Shown here: piece after piece, positions 38,135 to 47,458 of the stretch | How positions within the stretch are numbered: the stretch's first letter is position 1 | Layout of the letters: every line of letters starts with the position of its first letter | From: Cystobacter fuscus DSM 2262 | GTDB lineage: Bacteria; Myxococcota; Myxococcia; Myxococcales; Myxococcaceae | Direction: 5' to 3' | NCBI RefSeq assembly: GCF_000335475.2 | Contig: NZ_ANAH02000004.1 | Span: forward strand, 496,001-560,000 | DNA: 64,000 nucleotides | Notes under the pieces: generated by a model | Database searches by the model: none | Told to the model about the DNA's origin: nothing | Seen by the model: the letters and a program-made list of their open reading frames with translations, nothing else | Translations under genes and position numbers: made by a program

Positions 38135-38209
38135 GGATGCTCCCGGTGAGAGGCAATCTCTACCATCGATACGAAGGGGAGAGCCATCCCCCCCTCCCGC
38201 CGCCAGGGC

Positions 38210-41200
38210 TTATGTCTGCTCGGTGACGTCCGAGATGGAGAGCAGGATGCGTTGTGTTCCCAACTCCCGGCCGGAACTCCGGCGGGCGTTGAGCAGCATG
38301 CGCCGGTGGCCGATTTGATCGAAGTCGTGCTCCACCACGAAGTCGCGCAGCCGGGCGTTGCGCGGGAGGACCTCCTCCAGCAGCAATCGCAACTGGGGAA
38401 TGTCCCACTGGCCATTGCCGAGCTGGTAGACGAGCTGGCCCAGGGTCCGCGCCTCGGTCACCTGGAAGGCCTCGTAGAAGGCGGGGTTGGCGGTGAGCAC
38501 CCGGAGGTGGCCGTCGAGCACCAGGAACGGCTCGCGCATCGTCTCCACGAGGGCTTCCGCGTACTCCCTGGCCTGGTGGGCGTCCTCGAGGCTGTGCTTG
38601 AGCCGGTCGACGTCCAGCAGCGTCATCACGACGCCGTCGAGCTTGTTGTCCAACGTCTTGTAGGGGCGCAGCCGCAGCGAGTACCAGTGCCCGTCGCGAG
38701 CGCGCACCTCCCGCTCGAAGGGGGTGAGCTGGCGGGTGACCTGCGAGACCGCGCGCTCCAGGTCGGTCAGCTCGAGGGGGACGGGCAGGTCGAGCAGCGA
38801 GCGGCCCATGTCGCCGGCGCTCAGTCCGAGCACCTCCTGCGCCATGGGGGTGAAGCGGCGGATGCGCAGGTCGTCGCCCAGCATGATGGTGGCGATCTGC
38901 GTGCTGCCCAGCAGGTTGTTCAGGTCGCTGTTGAGCTGGCTGAGCTCGAGGTTGCGGTTCTGCAATTCCTCGTTGAGGGTGGTGAGCTCCTCGTTGGTGG
39001 ACTGGAGCTCCTCCTTGGCCGTCTCCAGCTCCTCGTTGGTGGATTGGAGCTCCTCGTTGCTGGACTGGGCCTCCTCGTGGGCGGCGCGCAGCTGCTCGGA
39101 GGTGCTCTCCTGTTCCTGCAACAGCGTCTGCAGGTGCTGGCGGGTGGTGCGCAGCTCCTCGCGCAGCGACTCCAACTCCTGGCGGGTGGCGGCGCGCTGG
39201 CCGCGAACCTCCTGCACCCTGGCTCCGCGGGGCGCGGTGGAGGCGGGGGGCACCGGGGCCTCCTCGAAGAGGACGAGGTAGTAGTGCTCCCGGTTGTCCG
39301 AGGAGGCTTGCAGCAGGTTCACCTCGAGGTTGATGCGCCGCTCGCCCTCCCGTCCGGACACCCGCACCTGCTCCTTGCGCACCCGGCTGGTGCCCCGCTG
39401 GACCTGGCGGATGGCCGCGCGCAGTTCCAGCGCCAGGCCCTCGCGCGCCATCTTCAGCAGGTTCAAGCTCGCGGCTCCGGCAAGGGGCTCGAGATAGGGG
39501 CCGGTGTGCCCGCGGAAGTGGAGGATCTCCAGCGCGTCGTTGATGATGACACCCGGGGGCCCATACGAGGCGAGGACGAGCCGGTCCGCCTCCCGCTGGG
39601 GATCCTGCTCCGCCGCGCCGCGCCTGGACGGAAGGGGCGTGTCCTCGCGCCGCTCGGTCACCGGCTCCCGGTAGGTGAAGGAGAGGTGGGGCCGGTACGA
39701 GATGGACTTCTTGCGGTAGAGCTTGTTGCGCCGGTCCACCAGCGAGAAGAGATCCACCGAGGCGCCCACGGTCTCGGCGCTCCCCAGCAGGAGGCAGCCC
39801 CCGGGATTGAGGGCGTAGTGGAAGATGGGCAGGACCTTCTTCTGCAGCACCGGGTCCAGGTAGATGAGGACGTTGCGGCAGCTGATGAGATCCATCCGGG
39901 AGAAGGGCGGATCCCCCACCACGTTCTGCCGCGCGAAGATGCACAGGTCGCGCAGGGACTTGTGGATGCGATAGCCCCCCTCGCCGCGCACGAAGAAGCG
40001 GCGCAGCCGCTCGGGGGAGACGTCGGCGGCGATGGACTCGGGGTAGAAGGCGGCGCGGGCCTGGGCGAGTGCCGGTTCGCTCAAGTCGGTGCCGAAGGCC
40101 TGGATGGACGTGGTGGCGACGTCCTCGCCGAGGTACTCCAGCAGGCAGATGAGGAGCGAGTAGACCTCCTCCCCGGTGGAGCAGCCCGGCACCCAGAGGC
40201 GGAAGGGGCTGCTGGGGTCGCGGTCGCGGAAGCTCTCGGGGAAGACGTGCTGCTTCACGGCCTCGAAGGACTCCGGGTCCCGGAAGAAGCTCGTCACGTG
40301 GATGAGCAGATCCTGTCCCAATGCCTCGCACTCCTCGGGGTATTCCTCCAGATAGCGGGCATAGTCGGCGAGCCGGTCCGTACGCCGCAGGCGCATCCGC
40401 TGACCCAGACGCCGGTGGATGGTGCTCGACTTGTAGTGGGTGAAGTCCACCCCCGTCCGGGTGCGCAGCAGGTGGAAGACACGGGACAGATCCTGCCCGG
40501 ACCCGTCCGAGGAGAAAGAAGGCGGAAGGGGCGGTGTGAAGGGCGCCTGGGGGCCATGGGCGAGCCGGGCCAGCGCCGCCGCGATCCCCTCGGCGGGCAG
40601 CACGTGCTCCACGCCGCCCGCGTCGATGGCGGCGCGGGGCATGCCATCGAAGTTCGCCGAGGCTGGCTCCTGGGCGAAGGTGGTGCCCCCGGCGCTCCGG
40701 ATGGCGCGCAGGCCCCGAGCGCCGTCCGTGCCCGAGCCGGAGAGGATGACGCCGATGGCGCGGCCTGGCGCCGATTGCGCGAGGGAGCCCAGGAACTCGT
40801 CGATGAGGCGGGGCGGGCCCTGGGTGGAGCGGGTCTTGCCGAGGTGCAGCGTGTTCCGCTCGAGTGTCAGGCGGACGCCCGGCGGACCGACGTAGACGTG
40901 ATCCGGCGTGAGCGCCAGCCCCTCCCGGGCCTCGAGCACGGGCATGGACGTGCGCAAGGCCAGCAGGGCGGGCAGGACGCTCGCGTGGTCGGGCGAGAGG
41001 TGCTGCACGATGACGAAGGCCATCCCGGTGTCGGAGGGCAGGGCCTCGAGCAGGGCCTGGAGGGCGGGCAGTCCTCCCGCGGAGGCCCCGATGCCCACCA
41101 CGGGGAAGCGAGCCAAGGGGGCAACCCGTTCCACCTCACCTTCCCGCGAGGCGCTCCGGGGTTTCCTGGTGGATGGTTTCTTGCTCACGGGCTCCCTCGT

Positions 41201-41260
41201 CGCGCTGCCGGGCGCAGTGCTTCTATCACCCAGTGTGGAGGGCGTCAGAGGCGGGTGCAC
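38210..41260 (-). CDS. CheB-CheR-coiled coil-PAS fusion protein
   Basis: 1016 residues; a GTG 24 codons in (VSKKPSTRK) may be the real start. A CheB methylesterase domain (about 50-235) has the triad Ser in GASAGG, His in QHLSPDH and Asp in SGTDGARGL. A CheR methyltransferase (about 250-520) has WVPGCSTGEE for SAM binding and DLISCRNVLIYLD. A long coiled coil (about 680-790) with NEELQSTNEEL repeats precedes two PAS domains (to 1010). CheB lacks its receiver domain. Such fusions are known in bacteria outside classic chemotaxis operons and are thought to feed PAS-sensed signals to partner kinases, here probably the hybrid kinase downstream. Confidence 0.93.
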   Translation of the reverse strand: MHPPLTPSTLGDRSTAPGSATREPVSKKPSTRKPRSASREGEVERVAPLARFPVVGIGASAGGLPALQALLEALPSDTGMAFVIVQHLSPDHASVLPALLALRTSMPVLEAREGLALTPDHVYVGPPGVRLTLERNTLHLGKTRSTQGPPRLIDEFLGSLAQSAPGRAIGVILSGSGTDGARGLRAIRSAGGTTFAQEPASANFDGMPRAAIDAGGVEHVLPAEGIAAALARLAHGPQAPFTPPLPPSFSSDGSGQDLSRVFHLLRTRTGVDFTHYKSSTIHRRLGQRMRLRRTDRLADYARYLEEYPEECEALGQDLLIHVTSFFRDPESFEAVKQHVFPESFRDRDPSSPFRLWVPGCSTGEEVYSLLICLLEYLGEDVATTSIQAFGTDLSEPALAQARAAFYPESIAADVSPERLRRFFVRGEGGYRIHKSLRDLCIFARQNVVGDPPFSRMDLISCRNVLIYLDPVLQKKVLPIFHYALNPGGCLLLGSAETVGASVDLFSLVDRRNKLYRKKSISYRPHLSFTYREPVTERREDTPLPSRRGAAEQDPQREADRLVLASYGPPGVIINDALEILHFRGHTGPYLEPLAGAASLNLLKMAREGLALELRAAIRQVQRGTSRVRKEQVRVSGREGERRINLEVNLLQASSDNREHYYLVLFEEAPVPPASTAPRGARVQEVRGQRAATRQELESLREELRTTRQHLQTLLQEQESTSEQLRAAHEEAQSSNEELQSTNEELETAKEELQSTNEELTTLNEELQNRNLELSQLNSDLNNLLGSTQIATIMLGDDLRIRRFTPMAQEVLGLSAGDMGRSLLDLPVPLELTDLERAVSQVTRQLTPFEREVRARDGHWYSLRLRPYKTLDNKLDGVVMTLLDVDRLKHSLEDAHQAREYAEALVETMREPFLVLDGHLRVLTANPAFYEAFQVTEARTLGQLVYQLGNGQWDIPQLRLLLEEVLPRNARLRDFVVEHDFDQIGHRRMLLNARRSSGRELGTQRILLSISDVTEQT

Positions 41261-41278
41261 CCGGCGGCGCCGGAGTTG

Positions 41279-42613
41279 TCACTCGCCCCGGGACGCCTTG
41301 TCCTCGCGCCACCAGTGGCTCATCCGCTCGTGGATCTCCGCCTCGTGGCCTTCCTTGCTCGGCCGGTAGAAGACGGAGCGCTCGAGGGGCTCGGGGAGGT
41401 ACGTCTGCCCGGGCACGTAGTGGTCCTTGTGGTTCCAAGGCGCCTCGTAGCCCTTCTTGTAGCCCAGCTCCTTCATGAGCTCGGTGGGGGCGTTGCGCAG
41501 GTGGAGCGGCGGGGCCGCGTTGGGGTGGGCCTCCACGGCCGCCAGCGCCGCGTCCATCGCCTGATAGCCCCGGTTGCTCTTCTTCGCCGTGGCCAGCAAG
41601 AGGGTCGCCTGGGCCACGAAGATGCGCCCCTCGGGCATGCCCACGGAGTGGAAGCCCTCCTCGCACGCGCGCACGATGCCGATGGCCTCGGGCATGGCCA
41701 GCCCCACGTCCTCCACGGCGATGACCTTGAGCCGGCGCCACAGCGCCACGTGGTCGCCCGTCTGCAGCAGCCGCGCCGCCCAGAAGATGGCCCCCTGGGG
41801 GTTGGAGCCCCGGCACGACTTCTGGAGGGCGCTCAAGAGCTCGAAGTGCTCGTCCCCGTCCTTGTTGTGCCGTGCCAGCCGGGTCCCGGTGGCCTGGAGG
41901 GCCGTCTCGCGCGAAATCTCCGCGCCGTCGGCGGTGAGCTGGGCCGCGAGCTCCAGCCCGCCCAGCGCCTTGCGCACGTCCCCTCCGCTGCCCTCCACCA
42001 GGACGGAGAGCGCCTCGTCACTCGCGCTCAGACGCCGGGCGCCCAGCCCCCGCTTCTCCTCGGAGAGCGCCCGCAGGAGCGCGGTCCGGAGGTCCGCGGG
42101 GGTGAGTTCGCGCAGCAGGAAGACGCGGCAGCGGCTGACGAGCGCGGGCCTCACCTCGAAGCTGATGTTCTCCGTCGTCGCCCCGAGGAGGATGAGCAGA
42201 CCGCTCTCCACATGGGGCAGGGCCTGTTCCTGGACGTTCTTGGCCCAGCGGTGGATCTCATCCACGAAGACGACGGTGCGCCGGTGGTACTGGTTGCGCA
42301 GGCGCTCGGCCTCGGCCACCACCTCGCGGATGCGGGGGATGCCATCGGAGACGGCCGAGAGGATGACGAACTCCGCGTCGACGCTGGCCGCCAGCATGCG
42401 CGCGAGCGTGGTCTTCCCCACGCCCGGAGGCCCACCGAAGAGGCAGGAGACGATGGACTTGCGCTCGATGAGCTGGCGCAGGGGCGCGCCAGGGCCGAGC
42501 AGGTGCGACTGCCCGATGAACTCCTCGGGGGTGCGCGGACGCATGCGCTCGGCCAGCGGCGCGAAGCGGTTCACATCGACGGAAGCGGCGAACAGGTCGG
42601 GACCAGCGGGCAT
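41279..42613 (-). CDS. rarA: Replication-associated recombination protein A (RarA/MgsA AAA+ ATPase)
   Basis: 444 residues from ATG 42613, where similarity to the family begins (PLAERMRPRTPEEFIGQSHLL). Walker A is FGGPPGVGKTT, Walker B VVFVDEIHRW, sensor 1 GATTENISFEV, arginine finger SRCR. The C-terminal tetramerisation part has LPEPL...SFYRPS-like features (VFYRPSKEGHEAEI). RarA acts at stalled replication forks with SSB. The length is normal and all ATPase residues are present. It is a stand-alone housekeeping gene behind the CheB-CheR gene. Confidence 0.95.
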   Translation of the reverse strand: MPAGPDLFAASVDVNRFAPLAERMRPRTPEEFIGQSHLLGPGAPLRQLIERKSIVSCLFGGPPGVGKTTLARMLAASVDAEFVILSAVSDGIPRIREVVAEAERLRNQYHRRTVVFVDEIHRWAKNVQEQALPHVESGLLILLGATTENISFEVRPALVSRCRVFLLRELTPADLRTALLRALSEEKRGLGARRLSASDEALSVLVEGSGGDVRKALGGLELAAQLTADGAEISRETALQATGTRLARHNKDGDEHFELLSALQKSCRGSNPQGAIFWAARLLQTGDHVALWRRLKVIAVEDVGLAMPEAIGIVRACEEGFHSVGMPEGRIFVAQATLLLATAKKSNRGYQAMDAALAAVEAHPNAAPPLHLRNAPTELMKELGYKKGYEAPWNHKDHYVPGQTYLPEPLERSVFYRPSKEGHEAEIHERMSHWWREDKASRGE

Positions 42614-42779
42614 CGGGAGGCGGCAGCCTAACAAACGAGCTACTCCGCCTGAAGAAGACACGGGCCTCCGGGGACTTTCTCCCCGGGGCCCATGGTGTTT
42701 TCACGTGCCGCGTCCGTGCTCCACGGAAGGTGTCGAAGAATTCGTTTCGGTGGTCCTCCGCGCGCCCCCGGTCACGGAG

Positions 42780-43229
42780 CTACGCGCGGGCGTGCGCCGC
42801 GGGAGAGAACGGGCTCACGTAGGGCGCCACGGCGAGTTCCGCCCAGGTGTCGTGGAGCCCATCGAGGTAGCGCACCGGGGCGCCTGAGAGCTCCGCGCCA
42901 TCCAGGCAGTTGAGGTTCACCCCGTAGAACGCGCCGCCCAGCTCCGGGATGTTCCCGTGCCCGAAGACGCGGATGCCGCACACCCCGCAGAAGTGGGCAT
43001 GGATGGCCTCATGGCGCGAGAAGTCACGCAGCACCTCCTGGCCGGCCACGAGGCGGAAGGACTCCGGCTTCACGTTCATGCCCCACCAGGCCGTCTTGGT
43101 GCAGATGGTGCAATTGCACCGGGTCGTTCCGGCGCTCGGATTGAAGTCGGCCTCGAAGCGCACGGCGCCACACTGGCAGCTGCCCCGGTATGTCCGGACA
43201 CCGGTGGAAGGGGAGGAAGCGGTCGTCAT
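42780..43229 (-). CDS. GFA family zinc protein (CENP-V/Gfa domain)
   Basis: 149 residues. The zinc-binding cysteines of the GFA fold are all present: SCQCGAV (18 and 20), RCNCTICTK (about 38-43) and FCGVCGI (about 80-83). The family includes a glutathione-dependent formaldehyde-activating enzyme, but most members have unproven roles. It is divergent from a WYL-type regulator gene; GFA genes are often next to YafY-like regulators, so that protein may control it. Confidence 0.9.
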   Translation of the reverse strand: MTTASSPSTGVRTYRGSCQCGAVRFEADFNPSAGTTRCNCTICTKTAWWGMNVKPESFRLVAGQEVLRDFSRHEAIHAHFCGVCGIRVFGHGNIPELGGAFYGVNLNCLDGAELSGAPVRYLDGLHDTWAELAVAPYVSPFSPAAHARA

Positions 43230-43338
43230 GGTGGGACTCCTGGAAAGGGGGCGCGGCGCTTTCGGGCTCGCCCCGGTGACGAGGAGAAGCTAGGAAGCCT
43301 CGCGGACAGATTCGGTCCGCGATTCGAGGAGCCGTCCC

Positions 43339-44304
43339 ATGGTCCAGACCTCCGCCCGGCTGCTCAAGGTGCTGTCACTGTTGCAGTCCCGGCGCTTCTG
43401 GGCGGGCGGAGCGCTGGCGAGCGAGCTGGGCGTCACCGAGCGCAGCGTGCGCCGGGACGTGGAGCGGTTGCGGACGCTGGGCTACCCGGTGCACGCGACG
43501 GCGGGCGTGGGCGGTGGCTACCAGCTCGGTGCCGGGAAGGAATTGCCTCCACTGCCGCTCGAGGACGACGAGGCCGTGGCCGTGGCGGTGGGCCTGCGTG
43601 CCGCGGCGGCCGGTCCGGTGACGGGCCTGGAGGATGCGGCGGTGCGGGCGCTCGGGAAGCTGGAGCAGGTGCTGCCCAAGCGGCTGCGGCGCCGGGTGAA
43701 TGCCCTGCAAGCCGTGAGCGTGCGGCTCGGGGACGCGGGGCCCACGGTGGATGCCGAGGCCCTGGCGGTGATCGCGAACGCCTGCCGGGATGGGGAGTCG
43801 CTGCGCTTCGACTACGCGGGCCGCGAGGGCGCGGTGAGCGCGCGGTGCGTGGAGCCCTACCGCCTCGTGCACACCCGCTCCCGCTGGTACCTGCTGGCGT
43901 ACGACCTCGAGCGGGAGGGGTGGCGCACGTTCCGCGTGGACCGCATCGGCCCGGGCCCGAGGACGGGACGCGCCTTCAAACCCCGGCCCCTGCCGTCCGA
44001 GGACGTGGCCGCCTACGTGTCGCAAGCCGTCTCGACGGAGGTCTACCGCTTCCGCGCGCGGGTGACGGTGCATGCCTCGGCGCGGACGGTCTCCGAGCGC
44101 CTGTCCGGCGTCGCCGCCCGCGTGGAGGAACGGGAGGGGGAGCGGTGCCTCGTGCACACGGGCGCGGACAGCCTCGAGGCGCTCGCGTTCCACCTGGGTT
44201 TCATGGGTTTCGACTTCGAGGTGCACGAGCCACCGGAGCTCATCGAGCACCTGCGCCGCATGTCCGAGCGCCTCGCCCGGGCCGCTCGGGGAACACCGGG
44301 ATGA
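43339..44304 (+). CDS. YafY-type HTH/WYL domain transcriptional regulator
   Basis: 321 residues. The N-terminal winged helix (HTH_11: LLKVLSLLQSRRFW, GVTERSVRRDVERL, VGGGYQLG) is followed by a WYL domain (about 135-215) with YRLVHTRSRWYLLAYDLER and a C-terminal WCX part. WYL proteins bind nucleic acid or nucleotide ligands and regulate stress or defence genes. Its stop overlaps the start of a small decayed DUF6891-like frame (ATGA). It probably controls the divergent GFA gene. Confidence 0.9.
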   Translation: MVQTSARLLKVLSLLQSRRFWAGGALASELGVTERSVRRDVERLRTLGYPVHATAGVGGGYQLGAGKELPPLPLEDDEAVAVAVGLRAAAAGPVTGLEDAAVRALGKLEQVLPKRLRRRVNALQAVSVRLGDAGPTVDAEALAVIANACRDGESLRFDYAGREGAVSARCVEPYRLVHTRSRWYLLAYDLEREGWRTFRVDRIGPGPRTGRAFKPRPLPSEDVAAYVSQAVSTEVYRFRARVTVHASARTVSERLSGVAARVEEREGERCLVHTGADSLEALAFHLGFMGFDFEVHEPPELIEHLRRMSERLARAARGTPG

Positions 44305-44446
44305 CGAGCGCGCCAACGCTGAACGACGCCATCGCCAGCGCCTTCGAGGAGCTGAACGGGCGCGGCATCGTCGCGATGGATACACGATGTCCGAGGGCTG
44401 GTTCGAGGTGGATGACCCAGCCCTCCGCCTGGACGGTCCGCGGGTG
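44301..44446 (+). pseudogene. Decayed start of a DUF6891-like gene
   Basis: ATG 44301 overlaps the WYL gene stop. The first frame gives LNDAIASAFEELNGRGIVAM, an N-terminus I associate with DUF6891 proteins. At about 44380 the family-like continuation GYTMSEGW switches to the next frame, and the rest of the protein is absent. It is a frameshifted, 3'-truncated relic of a gene formerly coupled to the regulator. Confidence 0.5.
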
Positions 44447-44468
44447 ACTCGCGAGGCCCCGAGCGCTC

Positions 44469-46361
44469 TCAGTTGGAGCAGAGCACCACCGACGCGTAGT
44501 CCGTGAGCCAGCTCCGGCGATGCGCCACCCCGATGATGTATTGGTTGTCGGCGCACTGCCCCTTGTGCTTGCCCGCGCTCCAGTCGCCTCCCGAGTTCGA
44601 TGCGCGCTGGTCTCCTCCCCAGAAGTCCTTCGCCGATCTGTTGTTGAGAGGGATTCCACCGGTGTTCTGCTCGCAGAGCAGGCCCGCCAGCTCGATCGTG
44701 AACGGGTTCGCCGTGGAGATGCCCACCGCGTAGGAGCCCGTGGGGCACTCGAACTTGATGCTCTGGCTGGCCCAGTCACCCGGGTAGCGCAGCGGTGAGA
44801 CCTCCTGGGTGACCGTGTGGTAGCTCCCCGTGCCCTGCTGCGCGGGAACGGCTCCCGCGTTGGTGCAGAGGATGGAGAAGTTCTCGCTCACCCCCACCAG
44901 GCGGTAGCCCCGCGGACAGCTGAGCTTCGCCTTGCCCGAGTGCCAGTCGAAATCCAGCGAGTTGTTGTCCACGTAGTAGGTGGAGTCGCCGTCCTTCACG
45001 AGGACGGCCATCGCCAGGAAGCGCGTCGCATCCACGGCGCCTGTCCGCCCGTCCGCCCCGAGCAGTCGGCCCAAGGGGCCCGTCCCGAGCCGCCAGTCAC
45101 CGCCGCGCACGCCATTCCAGTCCGGATAGCTCCACAGGCCGTAGGTCTCTTCCTCCCCCTGCACCGAGTTCTGGATCTTCGCCGCGTTGATGGCCCAGTA
45201 GGCCCAGTCGACGTCCTTGTCGATCAGGTAGTCCGCGAGGTGGTTGAACCACGCCCGGGAGTTGGCCGCCTGCTCGTTGTAGCCGACGCCGAACTCGCTC
45301 ATCCAGACCGGCGCGGTGTACGCCTGATTCGCCTCGAGCACGAAGCCCCACTCCTGATCCAACGTGCCGTGGAGTGTTGCCTTGTCCATGTCGCTGTACT
45401 TCGGGCCGCTGCCCAGCGAGCCTCCCGACTGATTGGGCCCGGTGTAGCCATAGTTGTGCACGGCGTAGACGAGCTTGTCTCCGCGCAACAGGGCGACGGG
45501 CCGCTGCCTCATGGGCTTGAGCTGCGGGCGCGCTCCGTCCAGGAGTCCCCACCAGTTGACCGCCTCGACGACGATGAGCAGGTCCGGGTTCGTGCGCAGC
45601 AGCAGGTTGCCCATCGTCTGGGCCGCCATGTGCCAGTCATGCTGGTTGCGCATCCCCCAGTTGGGGCTGTCCAGTCCGTCCGGACGCACCTCGTTGCGCA
45701 GGTCGGCCCCGGCCACCCACTTGTTGCCCTGGTAGCGCGTCGCCAGCATCACCCAGTCGTCCTGCCACCGCTGCAGGGCCTGGCTGCTGTCCCAGAAGCC
45801 ATTGCCATCCCAGCCGCAGCACCACATGGACTTCGTCGTGTGGTTGTTCAGGATGACCACCAGTCCCTGCCGCGTCAGCTCCGCCACGACGGCGTCGTAG
45901 ACCTCGAGCGCCGTCTTGTTCAGCAGCTCCGGGTTCTTCGTGGTGTCGATACACGTGACGCCGTGCTTCTCCAGACACCGCTGCGCCGCGGGCTTGTTGT
46001 CATCCGGGTGCAGCATGTTGTTGGAGAACGGCAGCCGGACGGAGTTGAAGCCCAGCGCCTTCATTCCCGTGACGAGGTCCGACAGCTTCTGCTTGTCCAG
46101 GCCTCCCACCACCTCGAGCTGATCACTCGCGCCGAACCAGTTGAAGGACTTCAGCTTGAAGCGCTCTCCGCAGCGGTCGACGATGTACCGGCCCCGGGTG
46201 CTCAGCGGAACGCGCGGGCTGCACTGCGCCGCGGCCAGCCCGGCACCCTCGGGGCTTTCGCGGTGGCCTGACTCGGCGCCGGCCATTCCGGTCCGGGCCA
46301 GGGCGGCTGTGCCGGACAGGTGGAGTACCGCCAACATCAACAGCAGAGGACTGTTCTTCAT
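44469..46361 (-). CDS. Secreted glycoside hydrolase family 5 cellulase-like enzyme
   Basis: 630 residues from ATG 46361 (CAGGAG upstream) with a signal peptide (LLLMLAVLHLSGTAALA). The GH5 catalytic domain (about 50-410) has VRLPFSNNM near 115, the acid/base Glu in ADLRNEVRP (about 215), HNYGY near 300 and the nucleophile Glu in WMSEFGVGY (about 355). The C-terminal 200 residues contain two related Cys-containing repeats (YRLVGVSENFSILCTNAG and YIIGVAHRRSWLTDYASVVL) that may bind carbohydrate. The expected activity is cleavage of beta-1,4-glucan outside the cell. It is monocistronic. Confidence 0.88.
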   Translation of the reverse strand: MKNSPLLLMLAVLHLSGTAALARTGMAGAESGHRESPEGAGLAAAQCSPRVPLSTRGRYIVDRCGERFKLKSFNWFGASDQLEVVGGLDKQKLSDLVTGMKALGFNSVRLPFSNNMLHPDDNKPAAQRCLEKHGVTCIDTTKNPELLNKTALEVYDAVVAELTRQGLVVILNNHTTKSMWCCGWDGNGFWDSSQALQRWQDDWVMLATRYQGNKWVAGADLRNEVRPDGLDSPNWGMRNQHDWHMAAQTMGNLLLRTNPDLLIVVEAVNWWGLLDGARPQLKPMRQRPVALLRGDKLVYAVHNYGYTGPNQSGGSLGSGPKYSDMDKATLHGTLDQEWGFVLEANQAYTAPVWMSEFGVGYNEQAANSRAWFNHLADYLIDKDVDWAYWAINAAKIQNSVQGEEETYGLWSYPDWNGVRGGDWRLGTGPLGRLLGADGRTGAVDATRFLAMAVLVKDGDSTYYVDNNSLDFDWHSGKAKLSCPRGYRLVGVSENFSILCTNAGAVPAQQGTGSYHTVTQEVSPLRYPGDWASQSIKFECPTGSYAVGISTANPFTIELAGLLCEQNTGGIPLNNRSAKDFWGGDQRASNSGGDWSAGKHKGQCADNQYIIGVAHRRSWLTDYASVVLCSN

Positions 46362-46566
46362 CGGGTACGGCTCCTGGTGTGAGGAGAGCCTGGGACTGAA
46401 CTCCCGAATACCCGGATAGTCCAGCCAGAACGTCTGGGCTGGGACGAATGGTGTACCAGACCCAGCGGTGGTGATTCGCATCGCGCTGGGCCTTGTCGCG
46501 GGTCCGCACCTCGCACTGGCGATGGGCACCCTGGCGCAGGTGGTAGGTTTCGGCGACAGTTCATTC

Positions 46567-47433
46567 ATGTCGCTCACGGCCCCACCACACGAACACGCTC
46601 CACTCCTTGTTCGCGACGCTGCTGGCGACGAGGCGCTCCCGCGACGCTTCCGCTCGACCGCGAACGTCCCGGCCGGTATCGAGGAAGCAGGCTGGTACGC
46701 ACTCCGTGCGTCTGGCAGCGCGCAAATGGGAGGCGCCGCGCTGCGAGCGCTCGCCGCCAACACCCCTGGCCCACTCGTCGTCGTGGACCTCCGCGAGGAG
46801 TCACACGGGTTCCTCGGCGACCTGCCCGTGTCGTGGTACGCGCCACGCAATGTCGGCAATCGAGGCCGCACGCGGGAGGCCACGCTGGCCGAGGAACTGC
46901 GCCTGCTGGACTCGCTGCGGCGCCACGAATCACTCGCCTTCGACGGCCAGGGCAAGGATCGCGGCCCGCCCGAGCCGGTGCGTCCCATCGCCGCGTTCGG
47001 CACCGTGTGCACCGAGGAGTCCATCTGCACCGAGGCCGGCGCCGGCTATGCCCGGCTGCTCGTCACGGACCACCACGGCCCGGATGCCGGAGAGCTCGAT
47101 CGCTTCGTCGCGTTTCTCGAGCGCCTGCCCGACGGCGCCTGGGTTCATTATCACTGCCGCGGCGGGCGCGGACGCACCTCGACCTTCCTGCTGCTCCACG
47201 ATCTGCTGCGCAACGCGCACCGCCTGCCCTTTTCCGTGATCGCCCACCGGCAGCGTGTGCTGTCCGACGGCTATGACCTCCTGGCCCATGGCGAGCCGGC
47301 CGATTGGAAGACACCGCTGCGGCGGGCACGAGCCGAGATCGTGCCCGCCTTCGCCGAATTCGCCCGGGAGCGCGCCGTCGGCGGAAGCCAGCGATTCACC
47401 GAGTGGCTGGGGGCGCGGCAGGAGATGCGTTAA
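46567..47433 (+). CDS. PTP-like phosphatase (phytase/toxin-type cysteine phosphatase)
   Basis: 288 residues from ATG 46567; an upstream GTG frame to 46468 overlaps the cellulase promoter and is less likely. The P-loop HCRGGRGRT places the nucleophile Cys197 and Arg203 in the CX5R(T) order. VVVDLREESHGFL near 71-83 and TDHHGPD near 168 are typical of PTP-like inositol-phosphate phosphatases and of phosphatase-domain putative toxins. I see no good signal peptide, so it is probably cytoplasmic or exported otherwise. Substrate (phosphotyrosine or inositol phosphates) cannot be decided. Confidence 0.75.
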   Translation: MSLTAPPHEHAPLLVRDAAGDEALPRRFRSTANVPAGIEEAGWYALRASGSAQMGGAALRALAANTPGPLVVVDLREESHGFLGDLPVSWYAPRNVGNRGRTREATLAEELRLLDSLRRHESLAFDGQGKDRGPPEPVRPIAAFGTVCTEESICTEAGAGYARLLVTDHHGPDAGELDRFVAFLERLPDGAWVHYHCRGGRGRTSTFLLLHDLLRNAHRLPFSVIAHRQRVLSDGYDLLAHGEPADWKTPLRRARAEIVPAFAEFARERAVGGSQRFTEWLGARQEMR

Positions 47434-47458
47434 GGGAGGGCACTTCAGAGCTGGGATG

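Noticed and set aside
38252-42631. Very long + strand frame of 1459 codons
   Set aside because: It is antisense to the CheB-CheR and RarA genes; the high GC content removes stops. Its composition (Gly, Leu, Val, Gln repeats) is that of a shadow frame.
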